Origin: JBPCRW01 sp050996405
GTDB lineage: Bacteria > Acidobacteriota > Blastocatellia > Pyrinomonadales > Pyrinomonadaceae
NCBI GenBank assembly: GCA_050996405.1
Contig: JBPCRW010000295.1
Location: forward strand, 1 to 22,349
Reading direction: 5' to 3'
DNA: 22,349 bases
Shown: positions 7,972 to 14,338 of the stretch, piece by piece
Numbering within the stretch: the stretch's first letter is position 1
Layout of the letters: every line of letters begins with the position of its first letter
Notes under the pieces: model-generated
What the model saw: only the letters and a program-made list of their open reading frames with translations
What the model was told of the DNA's origin: nothing
Databases searched by the model: none
Translations under genes and position numbers: made by a program

Positions 7972-7992
7972 TTTTGAATTTTGAATTTTGAA
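7972..7992. repeat. heptamer tandem repeat TTTTGAA x3
   Basis: Three perfect copies of TTTTGAA lie 5 bp beyond the stop codon of the L,D-transpeptidase gene. The same gap (7850-7997) also holds several scattered TTGAC/GTCAA pairs. Confidence 0.8.
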
Positions 7993-7997
7993 CTGTT

Positions 7998-8462
7998 TCA
8001 AGGTTCGATTTTAACTGTCGCGCCGACCGGAAGCGCGGCGAAAAGCTCTTTAATATCTTCGTTTGAAAGCGCGACGCAGCCCCGCGTCCAATCGTTTTCC
8101 GTGCCGCCGCCGTGAATATAAATTTCGCCGCCGAGTTTAGTATTTTGCGGCGGCTTTTGTTTATTTTCAATTGCCGTCACAATTGCTTCGTATTCCTCTT
8201 GAGAAATTATTTCAGCCTGCAAACCGCGCGCCGCGTTTTCAATTGACGGATAACTTAAACCCAGAGAAAGATAAAATTTGCTGTTCGGATTTTTCGCAAA
8301 GATATAAAATTCGCCTTCGGGCGTTTTGCCGTCGCCTTGAATTTCTTTGTTGCCGACGGGCGCGAAACCGAGCGCGATTTTATAAGTTTTCACTAAATTA
8401 TCGCCGTCGTAAATTTCCAGTTTTCGCGCGGATTTTTTGATGACAAGTCGCGGATTTTTCAT
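7998..8462 (-). CDS. YkuD-family L,D-transpeptidase
   Basis: This 154-aa protein is a YkuD-type L,D-transpeptidase; the family forms 3-3 cross-links in peptidoglycan or attaches proteins to it. The active-site block is complete: IHGGGTENDWTRGCVALSNED with His117 and Cys129. The fold starts at once (RLVIKKSARKLEIYDGDNLV) and no signal peptide or membrane segment is visible, which is odd for an enzyme of the periplasm. The ATG overlaps the tsaE stop in an ATGA, so translation is coupled and there is no room for a longer N-terminus in this frame without invading tsaE. A moonlighting or cytosolic role cannot be excluded. Confidence 0.88.
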   Translation of the reverse strand: MKNPRLVIKKSARKLEIYDGDNLVKTYKIALGFAPVGNKEIQGDGKTPEGEFYIFAKNPNSKFYLSLGLSYPSIENAARGLQAEIISQEEYEAIVTAIENKQKPPQNTKLGGEIYIHGGGTENDWTRGCVALSNEDIKELFAALPVGATVKIEP

Positions 8463-8914
8463 TCGTCGGAGATTTTAATTTTTCGCGGCTCGTCGCCGTC
8501 GCCTTCAAAATGGACGCGAAAAGTTTTTTCGGGAAAAGGAAAATCTTTCAATCTTTCAGACCATTCGACAATCACGACCGCCGTTTCGTCTTCGAGAATT
8601 TCGTCCAAACCGACGGAATGCGCCGCATCAGAGTTTTCGTTCACGCGCCACAAATCAATATGATAAACGTCGAATTTTTCGGCTTTGTAAAGATTGACGA
8701 GCGTAAAACTCGGACTCGTTACTTCATCAACGTCAAACCGAAGCGCGTATAAAATTCCTTTCGTGAACAGAGTTTTGCCCGCGCCTAATCCGCCGGAAAG
8801 CAAAATTATCTCGCCGCCGCGCAGAGTTTTGCCCAAAGTTTCGCCCAAGTCGAAAGTATCTTCGGGCGTTTCGCACAAAAAGTCTTGAGTCTTGAGTCTT
8901 GAGTCTTGAGTCAT
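8459..8914 (-). CDS. tsaE: tRNA threonylcarbamoyladenosine biosynthesis ATPase TsaE
   Basis: TsaE is the ATPase that works with TsaB, TsaC and TsaD to make t6A at position 37 of ANN-decoding tRNAs. The 151-aa chain has Walker A GGLGAGKT (41-48), the switch-like TSPSFTLVNLY, HIDLWR, and VEWSER near the C-terminus, all family hallmarks. Its first 12 or so residues (MTQDSRLKTQD) are encoded by a 7-bp tandem repeat and are not part of the conserved fold, which begins near ETPEDTFDLGETL. The gene follows the NAD(P)HX repair gene by 9 bp, a pairing common in bacteria, and overlaps the L,D-transpeptidase start by 4 bp. Confidence 0.93.
   Translation of the reverse strand: MTQDSRLKTQDFLCETPEDTFDLGETLGKTLRGGEIILLSGGLGAGKTLFTKGILYALRFDVDEVTSPSFTLVNLYKAEKFDVYHIDLWRVNENSDAAHSVGLDEILEDETAVVIVEWSERLKDFPFPEKTFRVHFEGDGDEPRKIKISDE
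8881..8912. repeat. heptamer tandem repeat AGTCTTG x4.6 inside the tsaE start
   Basis: Four perfect copies of AGTCTTG plus AGTC cover 8881-8912. They encode the N-terminal residues TQDSRLKTQD of TsaE directly after the start codon. Confidence 0.92.
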
Positions 8915-8923
8915 TCGTGATTT

Positions 8924-10573
8924 TTAATTTGTAATTGATTCAAACGCTTCCGCCAAACATTCGCGCACATTGCTTGCGAGCATTGTGCGTTTGCCGAATT
9001 TTCGCGCCGCGATGTCGCCCGCCAGACTCGAAATATAAACCGCCGCGACGACTGTTTCAAAAATATCAACTTTCATCTGCGCGGCTTGCGCTACAAAACC
9101 CGTGATGATTCCCGTCAAAGTGTCGCCGTTGCCCGCTTTTCCCAAGCCGGAATTTCCCGTCGGATTTATCACCACGCGACCATCGGGCGCGCCGATTAAA
9201 ACCCGTTCGCCTTTCAAAACTAAAATTACTTGATGTTTTTCGGCAAAATCGCGGACGGCTTTCACGCGGTCTTTCAAAACTTCTTTGTCTTTTGTTCCGA
9301 GCAGACGCAAAAATTCGCCTTCGTGCGGCGTTAAAATCAGAGGCAAATCTTCCGAGCCTCGTAAATCGAACGGCGACAGGGCATTAAGCGCGTCGGCATC
9401 AATGATAACGGGCGTTTTTCTTTTCTCGACAACTTCGCGGACAAAATCGCGCGTCGTTTTTTCCTTTGAGGTCAAAACGCAGCCGATGCCGACAACATCA
9501 ATTTTTTCCGTTAATTTTTCAACCGTTTCAAAAGCCTTCTCCGCAATCGCGCCGTTTTTTGTTTCGGGCAAACCGCGCGTGATAACTTCTTCCAAAATTT
9601 TCGACGCAACCGCCGCCCGCGCCGATTCGCTCGTCGCAATTGTCGTCAATCCAACGCCCGAAAGCATCGCCGCGTTTCCCGCCAAAACCGCCGCGCCCGT
9701 GTATTCTTTTGAACCGACAATCAAAAGCGCGTGTCCGCGTTTGTTTTTGTAGGAATCGCTTGTGTATTTCGTTTGATTCAGCCAATTTTGCGCGTCTTGT
9801 TTTTCAGCTAAAAATAATTTCGACGGTGAATTGTCAATCAATTCCTGCGGCGAACCGATATTTGCGACGACGAGTTCGCTGTTAAAATTTGACGCGGGCG
9901 GCAGAACATTGGCAGGTTTCGGCGAGGTGAAAGTAATAGTTAAATCTGCTTGAAAATTTTTGCCGATTTGCTTCGATAAATCGACATTCAAACCGGAAGG
10001 AATATCAATGGAAACTCTGTAATTTGAGCGACTTCTACCAAAAAAAATCGCACGAAAATAATCTCCTTCAAGTTTTTTGTTAATTCCCGTCCCAAGCAAC
10101 GCGTCAACGACAACTGTAAATTTATGCGAAATTTCCTCGTGTAAATAATTCCAAGTTTTCTCCGAATATACCTCATGGAAATAAATGTTTTCCTCAAAAT
10201 CTATACCTTTTATTTTTTGTCCGTCAAGTCCCACTTCTTCACAAATTCTGTCAGCGCACAGACGTTTTATAATCTGGAAGTTTATTTTTGCATCGCCCTT
10301 TGTTTGAGAAACTTTTCCAAAAAGCAAAACTAAAACTTTCGCGCCTTGCATCCATAAAATCCGCGCCAGAGCCGCGCCATCGCCGCCGTTGCTGCCTGTG
10401 CCGCACAAGATTAAAAAAGATCTTCCTTTGACGCTTCCACTAAGTTTTTCAGTAATCACGCGGGCGGCGGCGTGGGCGGCGTTTTCCATTAAAAGAATTG
10501 ACGGAATGCCGTATTTTTCCGTCGTCTGCCGGTCAACTTCGCGCATTTCCGCGGCGGTTAAAACTTTCTGCAT
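8924..10573 (-). CDS. nnr: bifunctional NAD(P)HX epimerase / ADP-dependent dehydratase
   Basis: This 549-aa enzyme repairs hydrated NADH and NADPH. The N-terminal YjeF_N (NnrE) domain, about 1-225, epimerises S- and R-NAD(P)HX and shows LCGTGSNGGDGAALAR, DALLGTGINKKLEGDYF and IDIPSGLNVD. The C-terminal ribokinase-like NnrD domain, about 240-549, dehydrates the S form and shows RGHALLIVGSKEYTGAAVLA, DADALNAL, LTPHEGEF, LKGERVLI and the anion-hole motif AGNGDTLTGI. Total length is normal for the fusion. The stretch encoding about residues 100-210 is more AT-rich than the rest and carries an insert around ICEEVGLDGQKIKGIDFEEN. The gene is followed by tsaE after 9 bp; upstream a hairpin at 10595-10626 sits in its leader. 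Confidence 0.95.
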   Translation of the reverse strand: MQKVLTAAEMREVDRQTTEKYGIPSILLMENAAHAAARVITEKLSGSVKGRSFLILCGTGSNGGDGAALARILWMQGAKVLVLLFGKVSQTKGDAKINFQIIKRLCADRICEEVGLDGQKIKGIDFEENIYFHEVYSEKTWNYLHEEISHKFTVVVDALLGTGINKKLEGDYFRAIFFGRSRSNYRVSIDIPSGLNVDLSKQIGKNFQADLTITFTSPKPANVLPPASNFNSELVVANIGSPQELIDNSPSKLFLAEKQDAQNWLNQTKYTSDSYKNKRGHALLIVGSKEYTGAAVLAGNAAMLSGVGLTTIATSESARAAVASKILEEVITRGLPETKNGAIAEKAFETVEKLTEKIDVVGIGCVLTSKEKTTRDFVREVVEKRKTPVIIDADALNALSPFDLRGSEDLPLILTPHEGEFLRLLGTKDKEVLKDRVKAVRDFAEKHQVILVLKGERVLIGAPDGRVVINPTGNSGLGKAGNGDTLTGIITGFVAQAAQMKVDIFETVVAAVYISSLAGDIAARKFGKRTMLASNVRECLAEAFESITN

Positions 10574-10594
10574 ATTGTTTGATGATAAAAATTT

Positions 10595-10630
10595 AGCCGC
10601 ATCCGGTCAATTTGACGAATGCGGCTTTTT
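10595..10630. terminator. bidirectional-type hairpin between mazG-like gene and nnr
   Basis: AGCCGCAT (10595-10602) pairs with ATGCGGCT (10619-10626), with a second small dyad GTCAA/TTGAC inside. On the plus strand T4-5 follows at once; on the minus strand AAATTTTT follows. It most likely ends the mazG-like transcript on the minus strand, though it could attenuate nnr. Confidence 0.5.
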
Positions 10631-10777
10631 GATAGAAAAGAAATTGTGAATTGGAGACTAAATCTAAAGTCGGCAAAGCCCTGATTTGCTTGCTGCCGCG
10701 CTTGACCAACCTTTACTTCCGTATTTAAAAGAAAGTTTGATTAAGGTTTCGTTTCCAAAAAATTTCGGAAAAACTTT

Positions 10778-11122
10778 TCAGCCTCTTTCGTGGCGCAGAG
10801 TTCCCTGCTCTTTTCGGGCGAGAAGTTTTTCGACGTTTTCATTGGCGACTTCCGCCAGATTTGTTTCGAGTTCGTCCGCCAGCCGCGTCAGATACCACAA
10901 CACGTCGCCGAGTTCGCTTCTCAATTTAACGAGCCGTTCGACCGAAATTTCGCCGTCGTCGTTTCGCATCGCTTTTTTAATCTGGTCAGCGACTTCGCCC
11001 GCTTCGCCGTTTAAACCGAGCGCGAGATACTGCAACGCTTCGATTTTTGTTGCGCGCGGATAAACTATCATCGGCGTGATGGCGTTTTTGTAATCGGCAA
11101 ATGTTTGAATGTATTTTTCCAT
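10778..11122 (-). CDS. MazG-like nucleotide pyrophosphohydrolase
   Basis: This 114-aa protein is an all-alpha NTP pyrophosphohydrolase of the MazG type, cytosolic enzymes that hydrolyse (d)NTPs to monophosphate and pyrophosphate, often to clear damaged nucleotides. The metal-binding pattern ExxE...ExxD is present as GEAGE (Glu40 and Glu43) and ELGD (Glu70 and Asp73), followed by VLWYLTRLADEL. Single-domain length is typical; it is not the two-domain E. coli MazG. The basic C-terminal tail after RKEQG resembles house-cleaning members. The gene sits just downstream of tRNA-Arg (gap 8 bp) and may be co-transcribed with it. Confidence 0.88.
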   Translation of the reverse strand: MEKYIQTFADYKNAITPMIVYPRATKIEALQYLALGLNGEAGEVADQIKKAMRNDDGEISVERLVKLRSELGDVLWYLTRLADELETNLAEVANENVEKLLARKEQGTLRHERG

Positions 11123-11130
11123 AAAAGTAA

Positions 11131-11204
11131 TGCTCCCGAAACGATTTGAACGTTCGTCCTACCGCTTAGGAGGCGGTCGCTCTATCCAACTGAGCTACGG
11201 GAGC
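11131..11204 (-). tRNA. tRNA-Arg (anticodon CCT)
   Basis: On the minus strand the sequence folds into a full cloverleaf: acceptor GCTCCCG/CGGGAGC, D arm GCTC...GAGC, anticodon stem ACCGC/GCGGT with loop CTCCTAA (anticodon CCT, reads AGG), and T arm GAACG-TTCAAAT-CGTTT. The discriminator base is A, and the CCA end is not encoded (TTAC follows). It lies between apt and the MazG-like gene. Confidence 0.96.
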
Positions 11205-11210
11205 GCATTG

Positions 11211-11238
11211 ATTTTAGATTTTAGATTTGCGATTTGCG
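11211..11238. repeat. paired heptamer repeats ATTTTAG x2 and ATTTGCG x2
   Basis: Two copies of ATTTTAG are followed directly by two copies of ATTTGCG and ATT, filling the short gap between the tRNA-Arg gene and the apt stop codon. It is one of the window's family of 7-bp repeats. Confidence 0.8.
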
Positions 11239-11243
11239 ATTGT

Positions 11244-11765
11244 CTAGCTGTCATACTGCAAAAGTGATTTGACGTTGTAGCCGTCGAATTTCGCGCGACC
11301 GTTCAAGAAATTTAATTCGACGACGAATAATAATCCGACGATTTCGCCGCCAAGCTGTTCGACCAATTCGGTGACGGCTTTGGCAGTTCCGCCCGTCGCC
11401 AGCAAATCGTCCACGATTAAAACTTTGTGACCCGCGCCAACCGCGTCTTTATGCATTTCCAAAGTGTCTGTGCCGTATTCCAAATCATATGAAACCGAAA
11501 CTTTTTCCGCCGGAAGTTTTTTCGGTTTGCGGACGGGAACGAATCCCGCGCCGAGATGATACGCGAGCGGCGCGGCGAAAATAAATCCGCGCGATTCGAC
11601 ACCGATGATCGTATCGATCTTTTCGCCTTTGAATTGTTCAGCCAGCGCGTCAATCGTCTGCTTCAATCCGTCGGCATCTTTTAAAAGCGTTGTAATATCG
11701 TAAAAATTGATGCCCGCTTTCGGAAAATCAGGCACTTCGCGTATTAATTTTTTTAAATGTTCCAT
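11244..11765 (-). CDS. apt: adenine phosphoribosyltransferase
   Basis: Apt salvages adenine by transferring ribose 5-phosphate from PRPP to give AMP in the cytosol. The 173-aa protein has the family N-terminus LIREVPDFPKAGINFYDITT, the central block GVESRGFIFAAPLAYHLGAG, RKPKKLPAEKVSVSYDLEYG and the PRPP-binding loop VLIVDDLLATGGTAKA. I chose the ATG at 11765 (MEHLKK) because it begins the conserved region; the frame is open to 11825, but that extension is encoded by a repeat dyad. No Shine-Dalgarno sequence precedes the ATG. The gene lies downstream of acyP on the same strand with a 66-bp gap holding the dyad. Confidence 0.95.
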   Translation of the reverse strand: MEHLKKLIREVPDFPKAGINFYDITTLLKDADGLKQTIDALAEQFKGEKIDTIIGVESRGFIFAAPLAYHLGAGFVPVRKPKKLPAEKVSVSYDLEYGTDTLEMHKDAVGAGHKVLIVDDLLATGGTAKAVTELVEQLGGEIVGLLFVVELNFLNGRAKFDGYNVKSLLQYDS

Positions 11766-11779
11766 ATTAGTGGTGAACG

Positions 11780-11822
11780 GTGAGTGGTGAGTAGCGGAAT
11801 TTTTCTTTAACTCACCACTCAC
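11780..11822. repeat. inverted repeat built from AGTGGTG heptamers
   Basis: GTGAGTGGTGAGT (11780-11792) is the exact reverse complement of 11810-11822, with a 17-nt loop. Both arms consist of AGTGGTG-type heptamers, extended imperfectly on the left to 11769. It lies between the acyP stop and the apt start. Confidence 0.85.
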
Positions 11823-11831
11823 CACTATTTT

Positions 11832-12107
11832 CTATTTTTCGATTCTGAATGATGAATATAAACCTGTCGGCTCTAAAACTGTTTCTTCGATATGTTCGAC
11901 TTTTGAAAAAGTCGGTCCGGCTAATAAATCGTGCTTAAAGTCTTCAACCGCTTTCGCGCCGCCTTCGGCAAATGATTCGACGCGCCCGTCTTCCAGATTT
12001 CTGACGTAGCCCGCAACCTGATGACGGGCAGCGGCGCGCTGCGCGAAAAAACGATAGCCGACTCCCTGCACCGTTCCGCTGATGACAAATTTTCGAGCGA
12101 CTTTCAT
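11832..12107 (-). CDS. acyP: acylphosphatase
   Basis: This 91-aa enzyme hydrolyses carboxyl-phosphate bonds, for example in acetyl phosphate or 1,3-bisphosphoglycerate. The phosphate-binding loop GTVQGVGYRFFAQRAA carries the catalytic Arg19, and GYVRNLEDGRVES supplies the catalytic Asn37. The C-terminal strand ends SSFRIEK, as is typical for the family. I start it at the ATG at 12107 (MKVARKF); a TTG at 12113 would add only two residues. A 23-bp inverted repeat fills the gap to the upstream chlorite-dismutase-fold gene, and another repeat dyad follows before apt. Confidence 0.94.
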   Translation of the reverse strand: MKVARKFVISGTVQGVGYRFFAQRAAARHQVAGYVRNLEDGRVESFAEGGAKAVEDFKHDLLAGPTFSKVEHIEETVLEPTGLYSSFRIEK

Positions 12108-12110
12108 AAA

Positions 12111-12180
12111 CAATTACGAATTTCAAATTACGAATTACGAAATAAATCAAGATACAATCGTAATTTGAAATTCGTAATTG
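12111..12180. repeat. perfect 23-bp inverted repeat (AATTACG-type)
   Basis: Positions 12111-12133 are the exact reverse complement of 12158-12180, with a 24-nt loop. The arm begins CAATTACGAATTTC and includes heptamer-like AATTACG units, with one further unit in the loop. It fills the whole gap between the genes at 12182 and 12107. There is no T-run, so it is not a classical terminator. Confidence 0.92.
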
Positions 12181-12181
12181 A

Positions 12182-12952
12182 TTAGCCGAGCGCGTCCAGA
12201 CATTCTATCAAACTTCGCTGGCGGCAAGTATAAATCGGCGTTCCGCGCAGAGTCGTTTTGCTCGCTTGCGTTTGGCTCAATTCTTCGGCGAGAGCTAAAA
12301 AATCTTTTGGCTCGTCGGTTTCAAACAATACGATAAATTCCTGTTCGGCGAAACCGAAAGCGTGCGTCAGATGAATTTTGATGTTTTCAAACTTTCTGCC
12401 GACCATAAAATTTTCTTCGATTAGATTTTCGCGTTCCTCAAAAGTTTTTTCAGACCAGTCGCGGCTTTTGGCGCAGGGATAAACAAACAGATATTTTTTC
12501 TCGCCCGCAATCGTGTGAAAACGGTCTTCGACGTTCAGGTTTTCAAGCGGCGGCACGAACATTTTTTTCTTCGTGATGGAAAGATAATTGTCAGCCGTTT
12601 CGAGATAGCTGCCGAACTTTGTGCGAAACATTTTAGCGGTCATCTCTTGAAGCGAATCGAGCGATTCGCCGATGCGCCAAAACATCAAATCCGCTTTTGA
12701 ATCAAAACCGACGAGCGAATAATTGTAAAGCAAAAGCTCTGTTTGAAAATCGTCGAAAACTCCCGCAAATTCCGCCTTGAATTGATTTTTTCGCGCTTCG
12801 TCGAGCCTTCGCCATTCGGTATTGACGCGAAAGAAAATAAAATTGACGAACTGTTTTTCCAGATGCGGAAAAAGGCTCGGCTCGCGTTTGTCCGAAACCA
12901 GACGCAAGGCTTTCGGCTCGGACAAATTCTTTTCAGTTTCTACTAACTCCAT
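12182..12952 (-). CDS. chlorite dismutase/HemQ-family protein
   Basis: This 256-aa protein has the two-ferredoxin-like-domain layout of the chlorite dismutase family, which includes HemQ, the coproheme decarboxylase of the coproporphyrin heme route. Recognisable blocks are FVNFIFFRVNTEWRRLD, GFDSKADLMFWRIGESLDSL, KKYLFVYPCAKSRDWSEKTF, EERENLIEENFMVGR and FGFAEQEFIVLFETDEPKDF. The YP tyrosine that is catalytic in HemQ is kept (Tyr158). The proximal heme-ligand His that normally lies in the EER...EH segment is Asn181 in my alignment by eye; His194 and His197 lie nearby. A HemQ role is therefore uncertain. No other heme gene is in the window. Upstream it faces the barrel-protein gene; a TTGACA (13010-13015 read on the minus strand) may be its -35 box. 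Confidence 0.82.
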   Translation of the reverse strand: MELVETEKNLSEPKALRLVSDKREPSLFPHLEKQFVNFIFFRVNTEWRRLDEARKNQFKAEFAGVFDDFQTELLLYNYSLVGFDSKADLMFWRIGESLDSLQEMTAKMFRTKFGSYLETADNYLSITKKKMFVPPLENLNVEDRFHTIAGEKKYLFVYPCAKSRDWSEKTFEERENLIEENFMVGRKFENIKIHLTHAFGFAEQEFIVLFETDEPKDFLALAEELSQTQASKTTLRGTPIYTCRQRSLIECLDALG

Positions 12953-13081
12953 TGATTTTTTGCTCTAAATTTTTCGTTTTCCGGTGAAAGAAATTTTCGC
13001 GTTTAATTTTGTCAATTTTTCCGCGCAATGTCCAAAGCGCGCCGGTCGAATTTACAAAACGCACAATTTAATGCCAAAATT

Positions 13082-13957
13082 ATGCCGGTTATGAAATCGG
13101 CTTTTACAATCCTGATTGCGTTTTTTTGTTTGAGCGTTTCCTTGTTCGCGCAGCAGCGTCCGCTGATTACCGAAGACGTTGACATTGTGCCGGAAGGCTC
13201 GGCGCGAATTTCGGCGGGCGTGGATTTTCTGCAGGACGCGAAATTTCCGCTGTCGGGTTTGAAAGGCGACGAGACGCGCGTCGGCGACGTTCAAATTAGT
13301 TTTGGGCTTGCGCCGAATGTCGAATTTCAGATTGACGGCGTTCTGCAAAATTTTCTCGCCATCAACTCGATGCAAAATCCCGCGCCGATTCCGCTAAATA
13401 TCGGAACGAATTCGACCAACGGCATCGGCGATTTTACGCTTTCGACAAAAATCAAACTTCGCAACGAATCGCGCGCGTTTCCGGCAATCGGTTTCAAACT
13501 CGGCATTCAGCTTCCGAATTCCGACCAGTCGAAGGGCATCGGCGTAAATCAAACAAACATTTTCGGAAACATTATTTTGCAGAAAAAATTTGGGAAGAAA
13601 AAAGGTCAAGACGCGCGAGCAAATGTCTTCGGCAATATCGGTTTGGGAATTTTGACCGCGCCGCTCGAACGATTTTCGCAAAACGACGTGCTGCTTTACG
13701 GCTTGGCGGGAATTTTCCGCGTCAACAAAAATATCAACATCGCTTCGGAAGTCAACGGACGCGCCAATACTCGTTCAGGACAAATTCCACTCGGCACGGA
13801 AAGCGTTTCGCAATTTAGAATCGGCGCGCAAATCAAGGCTTCAAATCTGCGTTTCGACACCGCCGCGATTTTCGGTTTAACACAGTTCAGCCCGCGCACG
13901 GGTTTCACGTTCGGTGTCACTTATCAGTCGCCGCAGATTTTCGCACCCGCAAGATAA
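13082..13957 (+). CDS. outer-membrane beta-barrel (transporter/porin-like) protein
   Basis: This 291-aa protein has a clear signal peptide (KSAFTILIAFFCLSVSLFAQ, cleavage near AQQ) followed by alternating-strand segments typical of an outer-membrane barrel: RISAGVDFLQ, VQISFGLAPNVEFQIDGV, IGDFTLSTKIKLRN, FPAIGFKLGIQLP and a final strand FTFGVTYQSPQIF. The start of the mature chain RPLITEDVDIVPEGSARI resembles proteins annotated as transporters of the MetA phenol-degradation type, a loose family without proven substrate. I chose the ATG at 13082; ATG 13091 is equally possible, and neither has a strong ribosome binding site. An upstream ATG at 13028 would put 20 polar residues before the signal peptide. 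It converges with the ParB-like gene, only 3 bp apart. Confidence 0.75.
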   Translation: MPVMKSAFTILIAFFCLSVSLFAQQRPLITEDVDIVPEGSARISAGVDFLQDAKFPLSGLKGDETRVGDVQISFGLAPNVEFQIDGVLQNFLAINSMQNPAPIPLNIGTNSTNGIGDFTLSTKIKLRNESRAFPAIGFKLGIQLPNSDQSKGIGVNQTNIFGNIILQKKFGKKKGQDARANVFGNIGLGILTAPLERFSQNDVLLYGLAGIFRVNKNINIASEVNGRANTRSGQIPLGTESVSQFRIGAQIKASNLRFDTAAIFGLTQFSPRTGFTFGVTYQSPQIFAPAR

Positions 13958-13960
13958 AAT

Positions 13961-14320
13961 TTACTTTTCTTCTGGACGTATCTCATCCGGTTGCGGATTA
14001 ATCTCAAATTGAACCGCTTGAATTTCTTTTAAGCCGAGCAGCCACGCCTTAGCAATTCTATGTCCGCCATCCATTAAGTAACCTTCGGCTGACAAAATAA
14101 TCGGAAAAGACAAATCGGCTTCGTAAATTCGTTTGGCATGTGCGGCAACTGTTCGGCAAGTGGGCGGCTTTTCGTCATCGAACCAGCAATCTCGGTCAAG
14201 CTCCGCGATGTTTTCAATCGGAACAAATTTGACGGGAAGATTTTCCGCAAGCTGCCACAATCTCTCGGTGTACCAAACTTTTCTTCCTTCTGAGGTTAAT
14301 CTTGAATGTTTTTGCGCCAC
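13961..14320 (-). CDS. ParB/sulfiredoxin-like fold protein, unknown function
   Basis: This 119-aa protein has a segment LSFPIILSAEGYLMDGGHRIAKAWLLG that fits the ParB/sulfiredoxin-fold signature (strand, D-G-x-H-R, then an amphipathic helix), with DGGHR at about 88-92. Before it lies VKFVPIENIAELDRDCWFDD, like the ParB N-terminal strand. No helix-turn-helix domain follows, so it is not a partition protein. It starts with a GTG 18 bp after thiD and is probably the last gene of the TPR-thiE-thiD operon. ParB-fold proteins include nucleases, CTPases, sulfiredoxin and phosphotransferases, so the activity cannot be named. A link to thiamine synthesis is only positional. Confidence 0.65.
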   Translation of the reverse strand: MAQKHSRLTSEGRKVWYTERLWQLAENLPVKFVPIENIAELDRDCWFDDEKPPTCRTVAAHAKRIYEADLSFPIILSAEGYLMDGGHRIAKAWLLGLKEIQAVQFEINPQPDEIRPEEK

Positions 14321-14338
14321 GTTTTTTCAATCCAAAAT

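Noticed and set aside
9285..9752. 155-codon plus-strand open frame
   Set aside because: It lies entirely antisense to nnr, whose motifs are all intact; it is a codon-bias shadow.
11766..11825. Longer Apt start 20 codons upstream
   Set aside because: The extension is encoded by the AGTGGTG repeat dyad and is absent from the known Apt N-terminus, which begins near residue LIREVPDFP.
13028..13081. Upstream start of the barrel protein
   Set aside because: It would place about 20 polar residues ahead of a normal signal peptide; the later ATGs fit an exported protein better.
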